From: a virus
Strand: one strand, 5' to 3'
DNA: 64,000 nt
Virus record (IMG/VR): IMGVR_UViG_3300025280_000024
Span: 1 to 64,000 of that record
Part shown: positions 39,063 to 46,902 of the stretch, piece by piece
How the letters are laid out: every line of letters starts with the position of its first letter
How positions within the stretch are numbered: the first letter of the stretch is position 1
Notes under the pieces: generated by a model
Told to the model about the DNA's origin: nothing
Database searches by the model: none
Seen by the model: only the letters and a program-made list of their open reading frames with translations
Made by a program: the position numbers and the translations under genes

Positions 39063-39797
39063 TTAAGCGTTAAGCAGTTCGTTGAATGAACTTTCGATTG
39101 AAGAATCTCCAGAATTCGAATCTGCAGCAGAATTAGCAGGATTGTCGACAATGAGGAATTGGTCGAGAGTTTCCTGAACTTCCGCAGAAGACTTGCGCTC
39201 AAAAAGCGCACCAAAGTCTGGAATGTTATCAATTGCAGCCTTGATCTGGTCTTTATCATCGAAGAGTGCTGTCTTATGCGGACGGACTCGAATTTCTGTC
39301 ATGGGGAATCGACGACCAGCAGGCTTGCTATAAATAAGTCGAATGTCGTTTCCTTCCATAACATCAGTGATATCACCATAATCTGGATCAAACACCAGGT
39401 TGAGCAACTGTTCATACACAGTTTTGCTATAACCCCAAACCTTCGGGGTATCATGTTGTTCACGGATAATTACAGGTGAGAAGAATCGTTGCTTTGCGAA
39501 AAGCTTTTTGGCTTCTTCGCCGGCATCTGCGTCTCCGTTGGTATGAGAATTCCACAGTTGTGAAGCAAAAGAACAAACAGGGCATTCATCCCCAAAGTTA
39601 CGCTTCGGACAGAGAAATCCCCGAGCCTCTCCCACGCCATAGTGAAACCAGTAATCCTTAAAAGGATCACCGTCTTCCATGGGAACAATACGAATGACTT
39701 GTTCACCCTCTTCGGGTTTCCAAAAGTCATTGCCATTCCCGCCTCTGCCCTGTAGAGAAGCTTGTCGTTGTTTCATTTTTTCTAGGTCTAGTGCCAT
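39063..39797 (-). CDS. Single-stranded DNA-binding protein (gp32-like)
   Basis: 244 residues. The T4 gp32 layout is recognisable: an N-terminal basic/helical multimerisation arm, a zinc site His52, Cys63, Cys72, Cys75 (F-H-Y-G-V-G, E-C-P-V-C) within an OB core, and an acidic C-terminal tail ending S-S-F-N-E-L-L-N-A for partner binding. It coats ssDNA at the fork and during recombination. It has its own promoter and the ribosome binding site AAGGAGGAAT, so strong expression is expected. Confidence 0.93.
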   Translation of the reverse strand: MALDLEKMKQRQASLQGRGGNGNDFWKPEEGEQVIRIVPMEDGDPFKDYWFHYGVGEARGFLCPKRNFGDECPVCSFASQLWNSHTNGDADAGEEAKKLFAKQRFFSPVIIREQHDTPKVWGYSKTVYEQLLNLVFDPDYGDITDVMEGNDIRLIYSKPAGRRFPMTEIRVRPHKTALFDDKDQIKAAIDNIPDFGALFERKSSAEVQETLDQFLIVDNPANSAADSNSGDSSIESSFNELLNA

Positions 39798-39823
39798 TGA
39801 TTCCTCCTTAATTGGTAGTCACT

Positions 39824-39852
39824 ATTATAACAGTTCTCTTCACAATTGTAAA
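39824..39852 (-). promoter_or_regulatory. Sigma70-type promoter of ssb-recA
   Basis: Minus strand TTTACA (39847-39852), 17-bp spacer, perfect TATAAT (39824-39829), overlapping the 3' end of the tubulin-like gene. Confidence 0.7.
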
Positions 39853-40685
39853 GCCTTTTTTTCTGTTTCTCGAAGTTGGATCAAAGAGGAATGCGCAACA
39901 CAATACACATAATCTTCATCATATTTGGTCGAATATATACCATATGACGTTTTGATATCGTGATTTTCGATGTTGTCAGTTATCATCTTGAACAATGCCG
40001 TATCTGTCTTGAGCCTTTCATCATTGATACCATAATAATACACCATTTCACGCACGTTGTCAAGTAAAAAAAACATTTTTTGTTCGTTTTTTAGAGAAGA
40101 AATTCCAAAGGTCGATATTCTTGCTATTTCGTGCGGTTCAGAGAAATTTCCTACAATAAAATCAGAATGATTGAAAACATTAATCATATGAATAGTGGAA
40201 ACAATCAGTTCATTCAATTTATCATAGTATCCCATGACGGCGACACCACCTAAAATTTCTTCAAGACAAGGGTTTGAAACCAAATACAATCGCTTAATCA
40301 GACCAGACCTAGCATATTCCTGCAATACATAATAAACCAGTCTTTCTTGCTGCCTCTTTTTCTCTCCCAAAAGCGCGATATTCGGCTGAATATACAGCAC
40401 ATTAGCCTGATGAGACCCGAGTTGCTCAAGCAGTCGTAAAGCCCCTCCACTGACGTTTCCTGACCCTCCCAGGATAAACAGTATATCAGTATCTATCTTA
40501 TTGAAAACGTTTGTATAGTCGCTTAGATGGTCCTCGTACTCTTCCGGTGTTTCAAAACGAGGCAGAAAATAACAATTCTCTCCATAGATGTCGACGTCGA
40601 ATTTTATGATTTTATACTGAGGGTGCTTTGCGAATCTGTCTGCTATGTTGCAGCCGGCAGATCCCAGACCAATTATAGTTTCCAT
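39840..40685 (-). CDS. Divergent tubulin/FtsZ-superfamily GTPase-like protein
   Basis: 281 residues. It opens I-I-G-L-G-S-A-G-C-N-I-A-D-R-F, as FtsZ does (G-x-G-x-x-G-x-N). After a predicted strand comes G-G-S-G-N-V-S-G-G (73-81), in the place of the tubulin signature G-G-G-T-G-[ST]-G. Next are Y-I-Q-P and E-K-K-R-Q-Q-E-R, where FtsZ has its K-P-F-x-x-E-G-x-x-R region, and L-V-S-N-P-C-L-E-E-I near the FtsZ nucleotide loop. It lacks a long FtsZ tail. It may form filaments that position phage DNA, like PhuZ, but both signature loops are altered, so GTP use is uncertain. It overlaps the polymerase gene by 13 bases. Confidence 0.6.
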   Translation of the reverse strand: METIIGLGSAGCNIADRFAKHPQYKIIKFDVDIYGENCYFLPRFETPEEYEDHLSDYTNVFNKIDTDILFILGGSGNVSGGALRLLEQLGSHQANVLYIQPNIALLGEKKRQQERLVYYVLQEYARSGLIKRLYLVSNPCLEEILGGVAVMGYYDKLNELIVSTIHMINVFNHSDFIVGNFSEPHEIARISTFGISSLKNEQKMFFLLDNVREMVYYYGINDERLKTDTALFKMITDNIENHDIKTSYGIYSTKYDEDYVYCVAHSSLIQLRETEKKALQL

Positions 40686-41710
40686 TCTTTCATCTCTCCA
40701 TAGTTTTTGCCGATCTTCACTAAGATCGGAAAATCTCCAAAAATTGTCTGAGAAAAATTTTCGCGAATCTCGTTTATTTGATTTAGATCTCGTTTGTCGA
40801 AATCAATGACCAAACTGTCATGTATTAAGAATGCTATATTTGATCTCTCAAGAAACTTATGAAGTTTGACTGCTTGTTGCATAAACAGGTCGCTGGCAGT
40901 GCTCTGTACGATATAATTGAAGGCATGGTAATCATCTGATTCTATCTTTCTGTTGAAGATCGTCTTGACTTCGCCATTGGAATAAAAGCGTTCCTTTATT
41001 TTGCCTCGATCATAATAACGGTTCGTTAATTTGTCTTCTGAGTTGGGGTTATAGAGCCACGCAAACACTCTCTTCTTGGCCTCTTCTCTTGTCCCTAGGC
41101 CTCGGTATATATTCTCGACGTTCCACTCGTGTAGGTCCATTGAGGGCTGCTCCTGGCCCATTAGAGCCAGCAAAACCCGAAGCTCAAAAGCATTGAAATC
41201 CATTTCCAAGAAGCAGTCCTTTTGGGGCTGAATAATTGAACGATATTCTTTGTTCAAAGTCAATATAGGAAAGCTGCCTGGTTTGGTCGTGAGTCTCCCT
41301 GTTTTGGTTCCGAACATATTATAATTGACAATTGGACTGGTTTTTCTAATCTTCTGCAAAAACTCACGATTGCTTGGTGTAAATTTTACGCGTGTTGCGT
41401 CAATTTGAAGCTCTTGCTGTTTTATATCACCGATAAGTCTGTCGAGATCACATAAAAAATCATAATTCTTTGGTTTTTCACAGTTTTTCAAAACGTGATC
41501 CTGAATTTGATCCTTTACTTCTTGATATTTAATGTATAACTTCTCTGGAAGGATATCTTGAATAGAAAATTCATTTAGAGACAGCTTTGCCTCTATGAAT
41601 GCTCTCTGATGGGCAGAAATTTCATCAGAGAGGCTCTGCCATTTGTTTTTCAGTTCTTCCGGACAAAATTCCGTAGGTTGCCTGCCCCGACAATATAGAT
41701 TAAGCTGCAT
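40673..41710 (-). CDS. Short family A DNA polymerase
   Basis: 345 residues with a Pol I polymerase core but no exonuclease domain. T-G-R-L-T-T is at 138-142, motif A M-D-F-N-A-F-E-L-R has catalytic Asp171, motif B K-x3-F-x3-Y is Lys212, Phe216, Tyr220, and V-Q-S-T-A-S-D-L-F follows. Motif C is H-D-S (297-299) in place of H-D-E. The first ~125 residues are a reduced thumb region. The genome also has DnaE, so this may serve gap filling, primer removal or recombination. It could also be one half of a split polymerase whose 3'-5' exonuclease is elsewhere. Confidence 0.85.
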   Translation of the reverse strand: MQLNLYCRGRQPTEFCPEELKNKWQSLSDEISAHQRAFIEAKLSLNEFSIQDILPEKLYIKYQEVKDQIQDHVLKNCEKPKNYDFLCDLDRLIGDIKQQELQIDATRVKFTPSNREFLQKIRKTSPIVNYNMFGTKTGRLTTKPGSFPILTLNKEYRSIIQPQKDCFLEMDFNAFELRVLLALMGQEQPSMDLHEWNVENIYRGLGTREEAKKRVFAWLYNPNSEDKLTNRYYDRGKIKERFYSNGEVKTIFNRKIESDDYHAFNYIVQSTASDLFMQQAVKLHKFLERSNIAFLIHDSLVIDFDKRDLNQINEIRENFSQTIFGDFPILVKIGKNYGEMKEWKL

Positions 41711-41718
41711 TCACCCTC

Positions 41719-42879
41719 TTACACAGTTGGAACCAGTTGTCCCAAAAACTTACTATTAATATACACTATTGCTCTGCGAATGTCAAGGTATTTCCGAATA
41801 TTTTTTGCTCTTTCTACAACTCTGTCAAAATCCAGCTTATTTAGCTTGTCAACCACCTCACTTTGTCTAATTTTGGCATACAACCAGATCCAATAATCAG
41901 TATTGTATCTTCTTTCATATTCTGCATCAGTTAACACAGATCGATTCAACGTTGTATCATCTTGAAACCTGATTGTAGGCCGAGAAGAAATAAAAGAATT
42001 ATAAAACTGCCTAAAATAAATCCTCAAAGCTGGAATGTCGTATAAATAAGATTTAATATAATATTGTCTATGTAAATTGTCTGGTGAGGCTCCATATCTA
42101 CTCATATACTGTTGCATATATTGAGAATCCAAGTCTGCAACCAGTCGCCATGGCGCATTTTTATCAACAAAAAAACCATTCTTTTCTGCTGCATCTAAAT
42201 AACCATAATAAAACTTACTTTTAAAAATATCGTTGTGCTTATTAAAATCAACAGAATAATCTTCAAGTGCAAACTCAACACAAAGCCCAGAAATATTTGG
42301 CGTACACCATAAGTTGGATATAATGCCGGTTCTAGTCATTGGAGACATGGTACCAACCAGATCAAAAAATTCTAAAAACTTTTCTACAAAATCACCAAAA
42401 GACACCACTTGTTCCGATCGAGTTGAATTATTTCGAAGATACTGATCAACAAACGCTTTATATGTGTTTGAAACTTGGTTGTGAAACATTACATTAACGC
42501 TGGTCCAACCTTTCTTTGGTATAAGCTCTGTAGGAGAAAGGTATTTTTCTTTCAAAAACTCAGGATCGTTTCGATATTTCAAAGTAAATGTATCAATAAA
42601 ATTATCATATGCATCAACAACAAAATTTAATGCATAAACTCCTTCACTACCTCTAAATTCTTTAAAGTTGGTTTCTGTGGGATATATAGAATTTCCCCGA
42701 GAATCAATTCTTCCATATAAAGTTTGTTTATACCAGAAATCAATTGTGTTCTTTTTCTCACTATGTGAAAGTTTATATAGACTTCGTTGTTTATATAGAT
42801 CTTTAGATTTTAATTCATTTGTTCCTAATGGAATCTGCTGCCGTTTAAGCATTTGTAATATTGAATTTCGACTTGCCAT
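41719..42879 (-). CDS. Hypothetical structural protein
   Basis: 386 residues, rich in Tyr/Phe/Asn, with no signal peptide. The sequence is evenly mixed alpha/beta and has no enzyme motif (F-W-Y-K-Q-T-L-Y-G-R, M-T-R-T-G-I-I-S-N-L-W). It begins the virion gene block, immediately downstream of the 911-residue baseplate-type gene. A tail or baseplate role is inferred from position. Confidence 0.55.
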   Translation of the reverse strand: MASRNSILQMLKRQQIPLGTNELKSKDLYKQRSLYKLSHSEKKNTIDFWYKQTLYGRIDSRGNSIYPTETNFKEFRGSEGVYALNFVVDAYDNFIDTFTLKYRNDPEFLKEKYLSPTELIPKKGWTSVNVMFHNQVSNTYKAFVDQYLRNNSTRSEQVVSFGDFVEKFLEFFDLVGTMSPMTRTGIISNLWCTPNISGLCVEFALEDYSVDFNKHNDIFKSKFYYGYLDAAEKNGFFVDKNAPWRLVADLDSQYMQQYMSRYGASPDNLHRQYYIKSYLYDIPALRIYFRQFYNSFISSRPTIRFQDDTTLNRSVLTDAEYERRYNTDYWIWLYAKIRQSEVVDKLNKLDFDRVVERAKNIRKYLDIRRAIVYINSKFLGQLVPTV

Positions 42880-42898
42880 ATTAATGTATCATGGTTCC

Positions 42899-45634
42899 CT
42901 AACGATCGGTGCAGGGATTCGCTTGGTCATCAAAACAACCTGGCTCGCCGGCACCAACCCACAAAGTATTTAGTATTGTTTCATAAGTATTATCACTTAT
43001 TGCACTATCAACAGTAATAATTTGATGATATCCACCTATTCCCAAGACAGATGACAAATGTGTTGCAAAGCCCGGAGATTGTAGTCCAACAACAGTGGGA
43101 TTAAGATAAATTAATTGGCCGGGTTGAAAAAGGCCGTTTCCAAACAGTGTTATGTCGGCATTATATTTATCTCGCAATTGTCCCAATCCAATCGATCCCT
43201 CTCTTTCCATTCTTGCTTCGCGCATTCCAGGTTGATCATCTTTTTTGAATTTGATACTTTTTACTATGCCCCGGGGGTTTCCGATGTTTAACCAATATAT
43301 TCCTTCTTGTGCGTCCCATGTGGGGGATTCTGGATCCATAGCATTACGACCAGCAGAATTAAAATTGTTCGCTTGTAGAATGAGATAGTGAAACAGTTTA
43401 CGATCAGAAAGACGACCGTTATAAGTCGCTATTGGTACGATGTCTTGATCAAATACTCTCGGCATTCGGTTATCCCACCGACCCTGATCATCCCGGTCGA
43501 CGTCGGGGCCCGATCCAGGACGAACACGATTTTCATTGTTTTCATCTCCATAAGCACTAACGTGTAATATATCAATATTTGGTCGAACAACTCTAGAACG
43601 TTCAGCACATTCCGTGCCCATGGATGGGTATATCAAATAAGAAAAAAGTTCTTGTAAAAATGTTCTAAAGGTCCACTCAGTTCTATTTCTGGCAATAACC
43701 CTGTCAGTAAAAAACTGAAAAAATAAATTCAAAGATATTGGTAAATCAGCCATATTCATCAACGCTGTTGGGGCTGCTAAGGCGAAGGCTTCTCGATCAG
43801 CCTCTCGGACTTCGGCGCCGAACCGCCATGGCCGTTCGGGTGCGGCCCGAAACTTTGGCAAGTGCAAAAAAATAGTACCAAGCAGCATATTAATATCTCC
43901 AAATTCTTGAGGATTGCCATCTCTTTTGAGAATATTTAAAGCAACATCTAACAAATCTCCCAAATAAAAATAATAAATTCTTTTTTGATCGTCACCAATT
44001 GTCGGCGTCTCGAAACCGGCGGGCTCTCCGGCGTCGTCATCAGCTAACGCCTCAGCCATGGCCGCGTTATAGGTAGCGGTGCGTTCGAACCCGGCAGCTG
44101 CGCCGCGCCCTCTTTGAATCTGGAATGTCTGATTATCTAAACCTCTTTGGTACCTAGAAAATGCGCTGCGGACGGTGCCGGGCTCGTCGGAGAAAATAGC
44201 GTCCGGTACATCAACATAAAAAATTCCGGTGCCGCCTCTCAGATTAATCAATCCCCTAAGAAATCTGGAGTATGTCTCAGACACTATTCTATTTCTTAAG
44301 CTGTTGACCGCGACTAGATCTGCTTCTACTAATTGTTCGATATCGAGCCCAATTCCGAACCAACCCCCAATACCGGTTTCTTCACTTACGCGTACGCGTT
44401 CGGGGTCTTCTTCACAGTCGGATTCTGTTGACATATCGGGCGTGGGGCCCGATTCGCCTGCAGCTGCAGCGTCTTCGTCGTCGATTCGAACGGCTTGTAG
44501 TTCGTTTTGTAAATTTATCAATTCGCTATCCAACAAAGCCAACAAATCATTTGCGCTAAGTCTGGGAATATCGGTGGAGTCGAGACCGGCGTCGACGAGT
44601 ATTCTGAAGACTGGGTGGGCCGGGTTCAGTATGCGGACGCCTCCGGAATATTCATCGGTGTCGGCTTGCAACAAATTACTGGCCGGCCCTGTTAACATAC
44701 TTTCAACTGCAGCATGATATTCTAAATCTAATTCAATTGTTCCGTCTTCTCTAAAATCAATAGAATGACTCAACAAACTCAAAAGCAAAGTTGTGCCAAC
44801 AGAATTAATTTTATCAGCCAACCGAGCAGTAAATAATTTACCAGGGCCTATTATGTTTTTATCAACAGTCCACCCAAGAACAACTTTGATTCGATAGTAT
44901 CTCTCGTTAAAATCGCCGGTCTCGCCACCAAACTTTTGAGAACGAAAAATTAAATCTAAATAGTTTGCCTCATCATAAGGCAACGCGGCATCTAGATTCT
45001 GATTTCTTTGACACAGAGTAAAAGTTTCCAAAGATTCAGCACTAATCAAATCTTTGAAATTTTGAAAATATAATTTTAAATTTGCTTTAATATTGTTATC
45101 AACTTCTGCAGTGTTTGTACCCAATAATTCCCACTCAAAACTTTTTAATGCGACACCGCTGCCGCGGCCGGCGCGATTCTGCGTCATCTCTTTAATATTC
45201 TCTGGATCATAAGATCCATCAAAAATAAATTCAACATCTTTAGATGGACCGTCTTCACCTTCAAGGTATACCATTTTAAAAATTCTAATTTTTGGCATTA
45301 CAGCCGACATTTGATCTGGTCGAAGATTAAAAAACTCGGCCAATCCCTCATCTGTAACCAACCGACCAATCAACGAACTTGGATTCGATGTCATGACACA
45401 AGTAAAATTCTCATACATTTTTGATCCGCTAGCAAGATTAAAATCCTCGATTTCGATATTCCGCACACGGCGGAATTCCTCGCGAATTCGCTTTAACATC
45501 ACTTCTTCGGAATCAGGTTGATTCCACTCGCTTCCCGCTTCTTTGTTAGCTTCTGCAAAAAGATCGACAAACGAAGACAAAAAACACTGTTCCCGAGATC
45601 TTGCGTCGTTTCCACTTATAAAACTCCGAGCCAT
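42899..45634 (-). CDS. Large putative baseplate/tail structural protein
   Basis: 911 residues. The C-terminal ~150 residues contain F-G-N-G-L-F-Q-P-G-Q-L-I-Y-L-N-P, L-G-I-G-G-Y-H-Q-I-I and Y-E-T-I-L-N-T-L-W-V. This pattern is shared with C-terminal parts of large tail/baseplate proteins in T4-like marine phages (recognised by pattern). The middle has acidic, low-complexity and Ala-rich stretches (residues ~390-430 and 510-560). It is sandwiched between gp53-like and unknown structural genes. The exact baseplate position is unknown. Confidence 0.6.
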   Translation of the reverse strand: MARSFISGNDARSREQCFLSSFVDLFAEANKEAGSEWNQPDSEEVMLKRIREEFRRVRNIEIEDFNLASGSKMYENFTCVMTSNPSSLIGRLVTDEGLAEFFNLRPDQMSAVMPKIRIFKMVYLEGEDGPSKDVEFIFDGSYDPENIKEMTQNRAGRGSGVALKSFEWELLGTNTAEVDNNIKANLKLYFQNFKDLISAESLETFTLCQRNQNLDAALPYDEANYLDLIFRSQKFGGETGDFNERYYRIKVVLGWTVDKNIIGPGKLFTARLADKINSVGTTLLLSLLSHSIDFREDGTIELDLEYHAAVESMLTGPASNLLQADTDEYSGGVRILNPAHPVFRILVDAGLDSTDIPRLSANDLLALLDSELINLQNELQAVRIDDEDAAAAGESGPTPDMSTESDCEEDPERVRVSEETGIGGWFGIGLDIEQLVEADLVAVNSLRNRIVSETYSRFLRGLINLRGGTGIFYVDVPDAIFSDEPGTVRSAFSRYQRGLDNQTFQIQRGRGAAAGFERTATYNAAMAEALADDDAGEPAGFETPTIGDDQKRIYYFYLGDLLDVALNILKRDGNPQEFGDINMLLGTIFLHLPKFRAAPERPWRFGAEVREADREAFALAAPTALMNMADLPISLNLFFQFFTDRVIARNRTEWTFRTFLQELFSYLIYPSMGTECAERSRVVRPNIDILHVSAYGDENNENRVRPGSGPDVDRDDQGRWDNRMPRVFDQDIVPIATYNGRLSDRKLFHYLILQANNFNSAGRNAMDPESPTWDAQEGIYWLNIGNPRGIVKSIKFKKDDQPGMREARMEREGSIGLGQLRDKYNADITLFGNGLFQPGQLIYLNPTVVGLQSPGFATHLSSVLGIGGYHQIITVDSAISDNTYETILNTLWVGAGEPGCFDDQANPCTDR

Positions 45635-45635
45635 A

Positions 45636-45968
45636 TTAAATTCCTAAATATCTCAGCATCATTTCTAAAGGTTGAGGAATGAAGATGATGTCTCCCAACA
45701 AAACATGAGATTCGGTTGGTCTTTTATTGTACCAAGCTATTGCCCACCAATATTTCGAATCACCATAGTGTTCATGTGCTAATTTATAAAATCGATCTCC
45801 AATCTTCCAAACATGAGGAATTCTGCTTAACTTGCGAATTTGAGCAGGGTTAATGTGTTTTAGCCTAGGAGTACTGTATTGTTCTATTTTGTTTAAATCT
45901 CTTTTCTCCAAAACCTCTTTGTAGGTTTCAGAAGTATTAGTAAAAACTGATCGTATTGAATATCTCAT
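45636..45968 (-). CDS. Baseplate wedge protein with LysM-like domain (gp53-like)
   Basis: 110 residues. The second half, V-W-K-I-G-D-R-F-Y-K-L-A, Y-G-D-S-K-Y-W-W-A-I-A and L-L-G-D-I-I-F-I-P, is the LysM-like/GpX fold used by T4 gp53-type baseplate proteins. The front half is a short extension. It is located one base upstream of the 911-residue gene, as expected in a baseplate cluster. Confidence 0.75.
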   Translation of the reverse strand: MRYSIRSVFTNTSETYKEVLEKRDLNKIEQYSTPRLKHINPAQIRKLSRIPHVWKIGDRFYKLAHEHYGDSKYWWAIAWYNKRPTESHVLLGDIIFIPQPLEMMLRYLGI

Positions 45969-46008
45969 TTAAATTTCTTCCTTGTGTTATCAAGCACAAC
46001 TGGTAGTC

Positions 46009-46887
46009 TTAATCCCCCCCGTATCCCTGCGCCGGCGAGTAGTATCCATCCCCAAGAATTTCTGCGCTTTCAGCAAAGACTTCCTGTTGCACGTTTGGCG
46101 GGAGCTGCAGCAACAGATCCATCGACTGGCTATAAGCCACGTCTGCCGCTCGTTGGGCGGCCGGCGTGCCGTCGTCTGCGCTGACGATATCGACGAGGGG
46201 CAGAAGTTGGCGGTTTATGTAGGTCCCCAGTTGTGCATCCGTCATAGTATTTTTATACGGATAATCACTCTCACTTAACCAAACCCCATGTTGATCCCAT
46301 CCTATATCATGCGTATGCAAAACGGTAAAAGTACAAGACATTTGCATTGCTTTGGGAAATATGCTTGAACTAGTTTCTATAAAACCTTCATCCAATATTG
46401 GAGCGTGTGTAAACCCATCAACGTATCCCAATAACCCACTATCACTGACACTCGATCCCACGCCTCCACCACCTTTTGCATCCCTTATCAAATTCATGAA
46501 CTTCAACTTTAACAATGGAGGACCAGATATATGAGTAGTGCTGGGACGGGCTGGACCACTGGCGCGGGCACCGCCAGTATTATAAGAAGGATAAAGCATT
46601 CGAATCAACTTTGAAATATCCTCCAAATTTTTTGCAGCGCTAGTTGAATCTTCAGCTATGATTTCCCATCCCAAACTAATATTACGAGTTGTTCTTTTAA
46701 AAGTAGATATTGGATCCATTCGACCAAAAGCTTCTTCTGTGTTCCAATCAGAACTAAACTTGTCTTCAAATTGAGTAACGAAAGCACGAAACGCTACACT
46801 GGTTCCACTTACCAAATGAAAAAACTCAATATATTGGCCATTGTTCGATAAACCACTGGGTATTGAACCGTCGTTCCAAAAAGGCAT
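46009..46887 (-). CDS. Tail-tube/baseplate-associated structural protein
   Basis: 292 residues. I-E-F-F-H-L-V-S-G, A-F-V-T-Q-F-E-D, E-E-A-F-G-R-M-D-P-I-S-T-F and T-R-N-I-S-L-G-W form a pattern seen in T4-like phage proteins at the baseplate-tail tube junction (gp48/gp54-like position). L-Y-P-S-Y and P-P-L-L-K-L-K-F follow. Its position directly after the tape measure gene fits that assignment. The C-terminal 70 residues are variable. Confidence 0.65.
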   Translation of the reverse strand: MPFWNDGSIPSGLSNNGQYIEFFHLVSGTSVAFRAFVTQFEDKFSSDWNTEEAFGRMDPISTFKRTTRNISLGWEIIAEDSTSAAKNLEDISKLIRMLYPSYNTGGARASGPARPSTTHISGPPLLKLKFMNLIRDAKGGGGVGSSVSDSGLLGYVDGFTHAPILDEGFIETSSSIFPKAMQMSCTFTVLHTHDIGWDQHGVWLSESDYPYKNTMTDAQLGTYINRQLLPLVDIVSADDGTPAAQRAADVAYSQSMDLLLQLPPNVQQEVFAESAEILGDGYYSPAQGYGGD

Positions 46888-46902
46888 CTTTATTTTCTCC
46901 TA

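Noticed and set aside
44229-44717. 162-residue open frame antisense to the 911-residue structural gene
   Set aside because: Ser/Pro/Ile-rich shadow of the acidic low-complexity stretch, no ribosome binding site.
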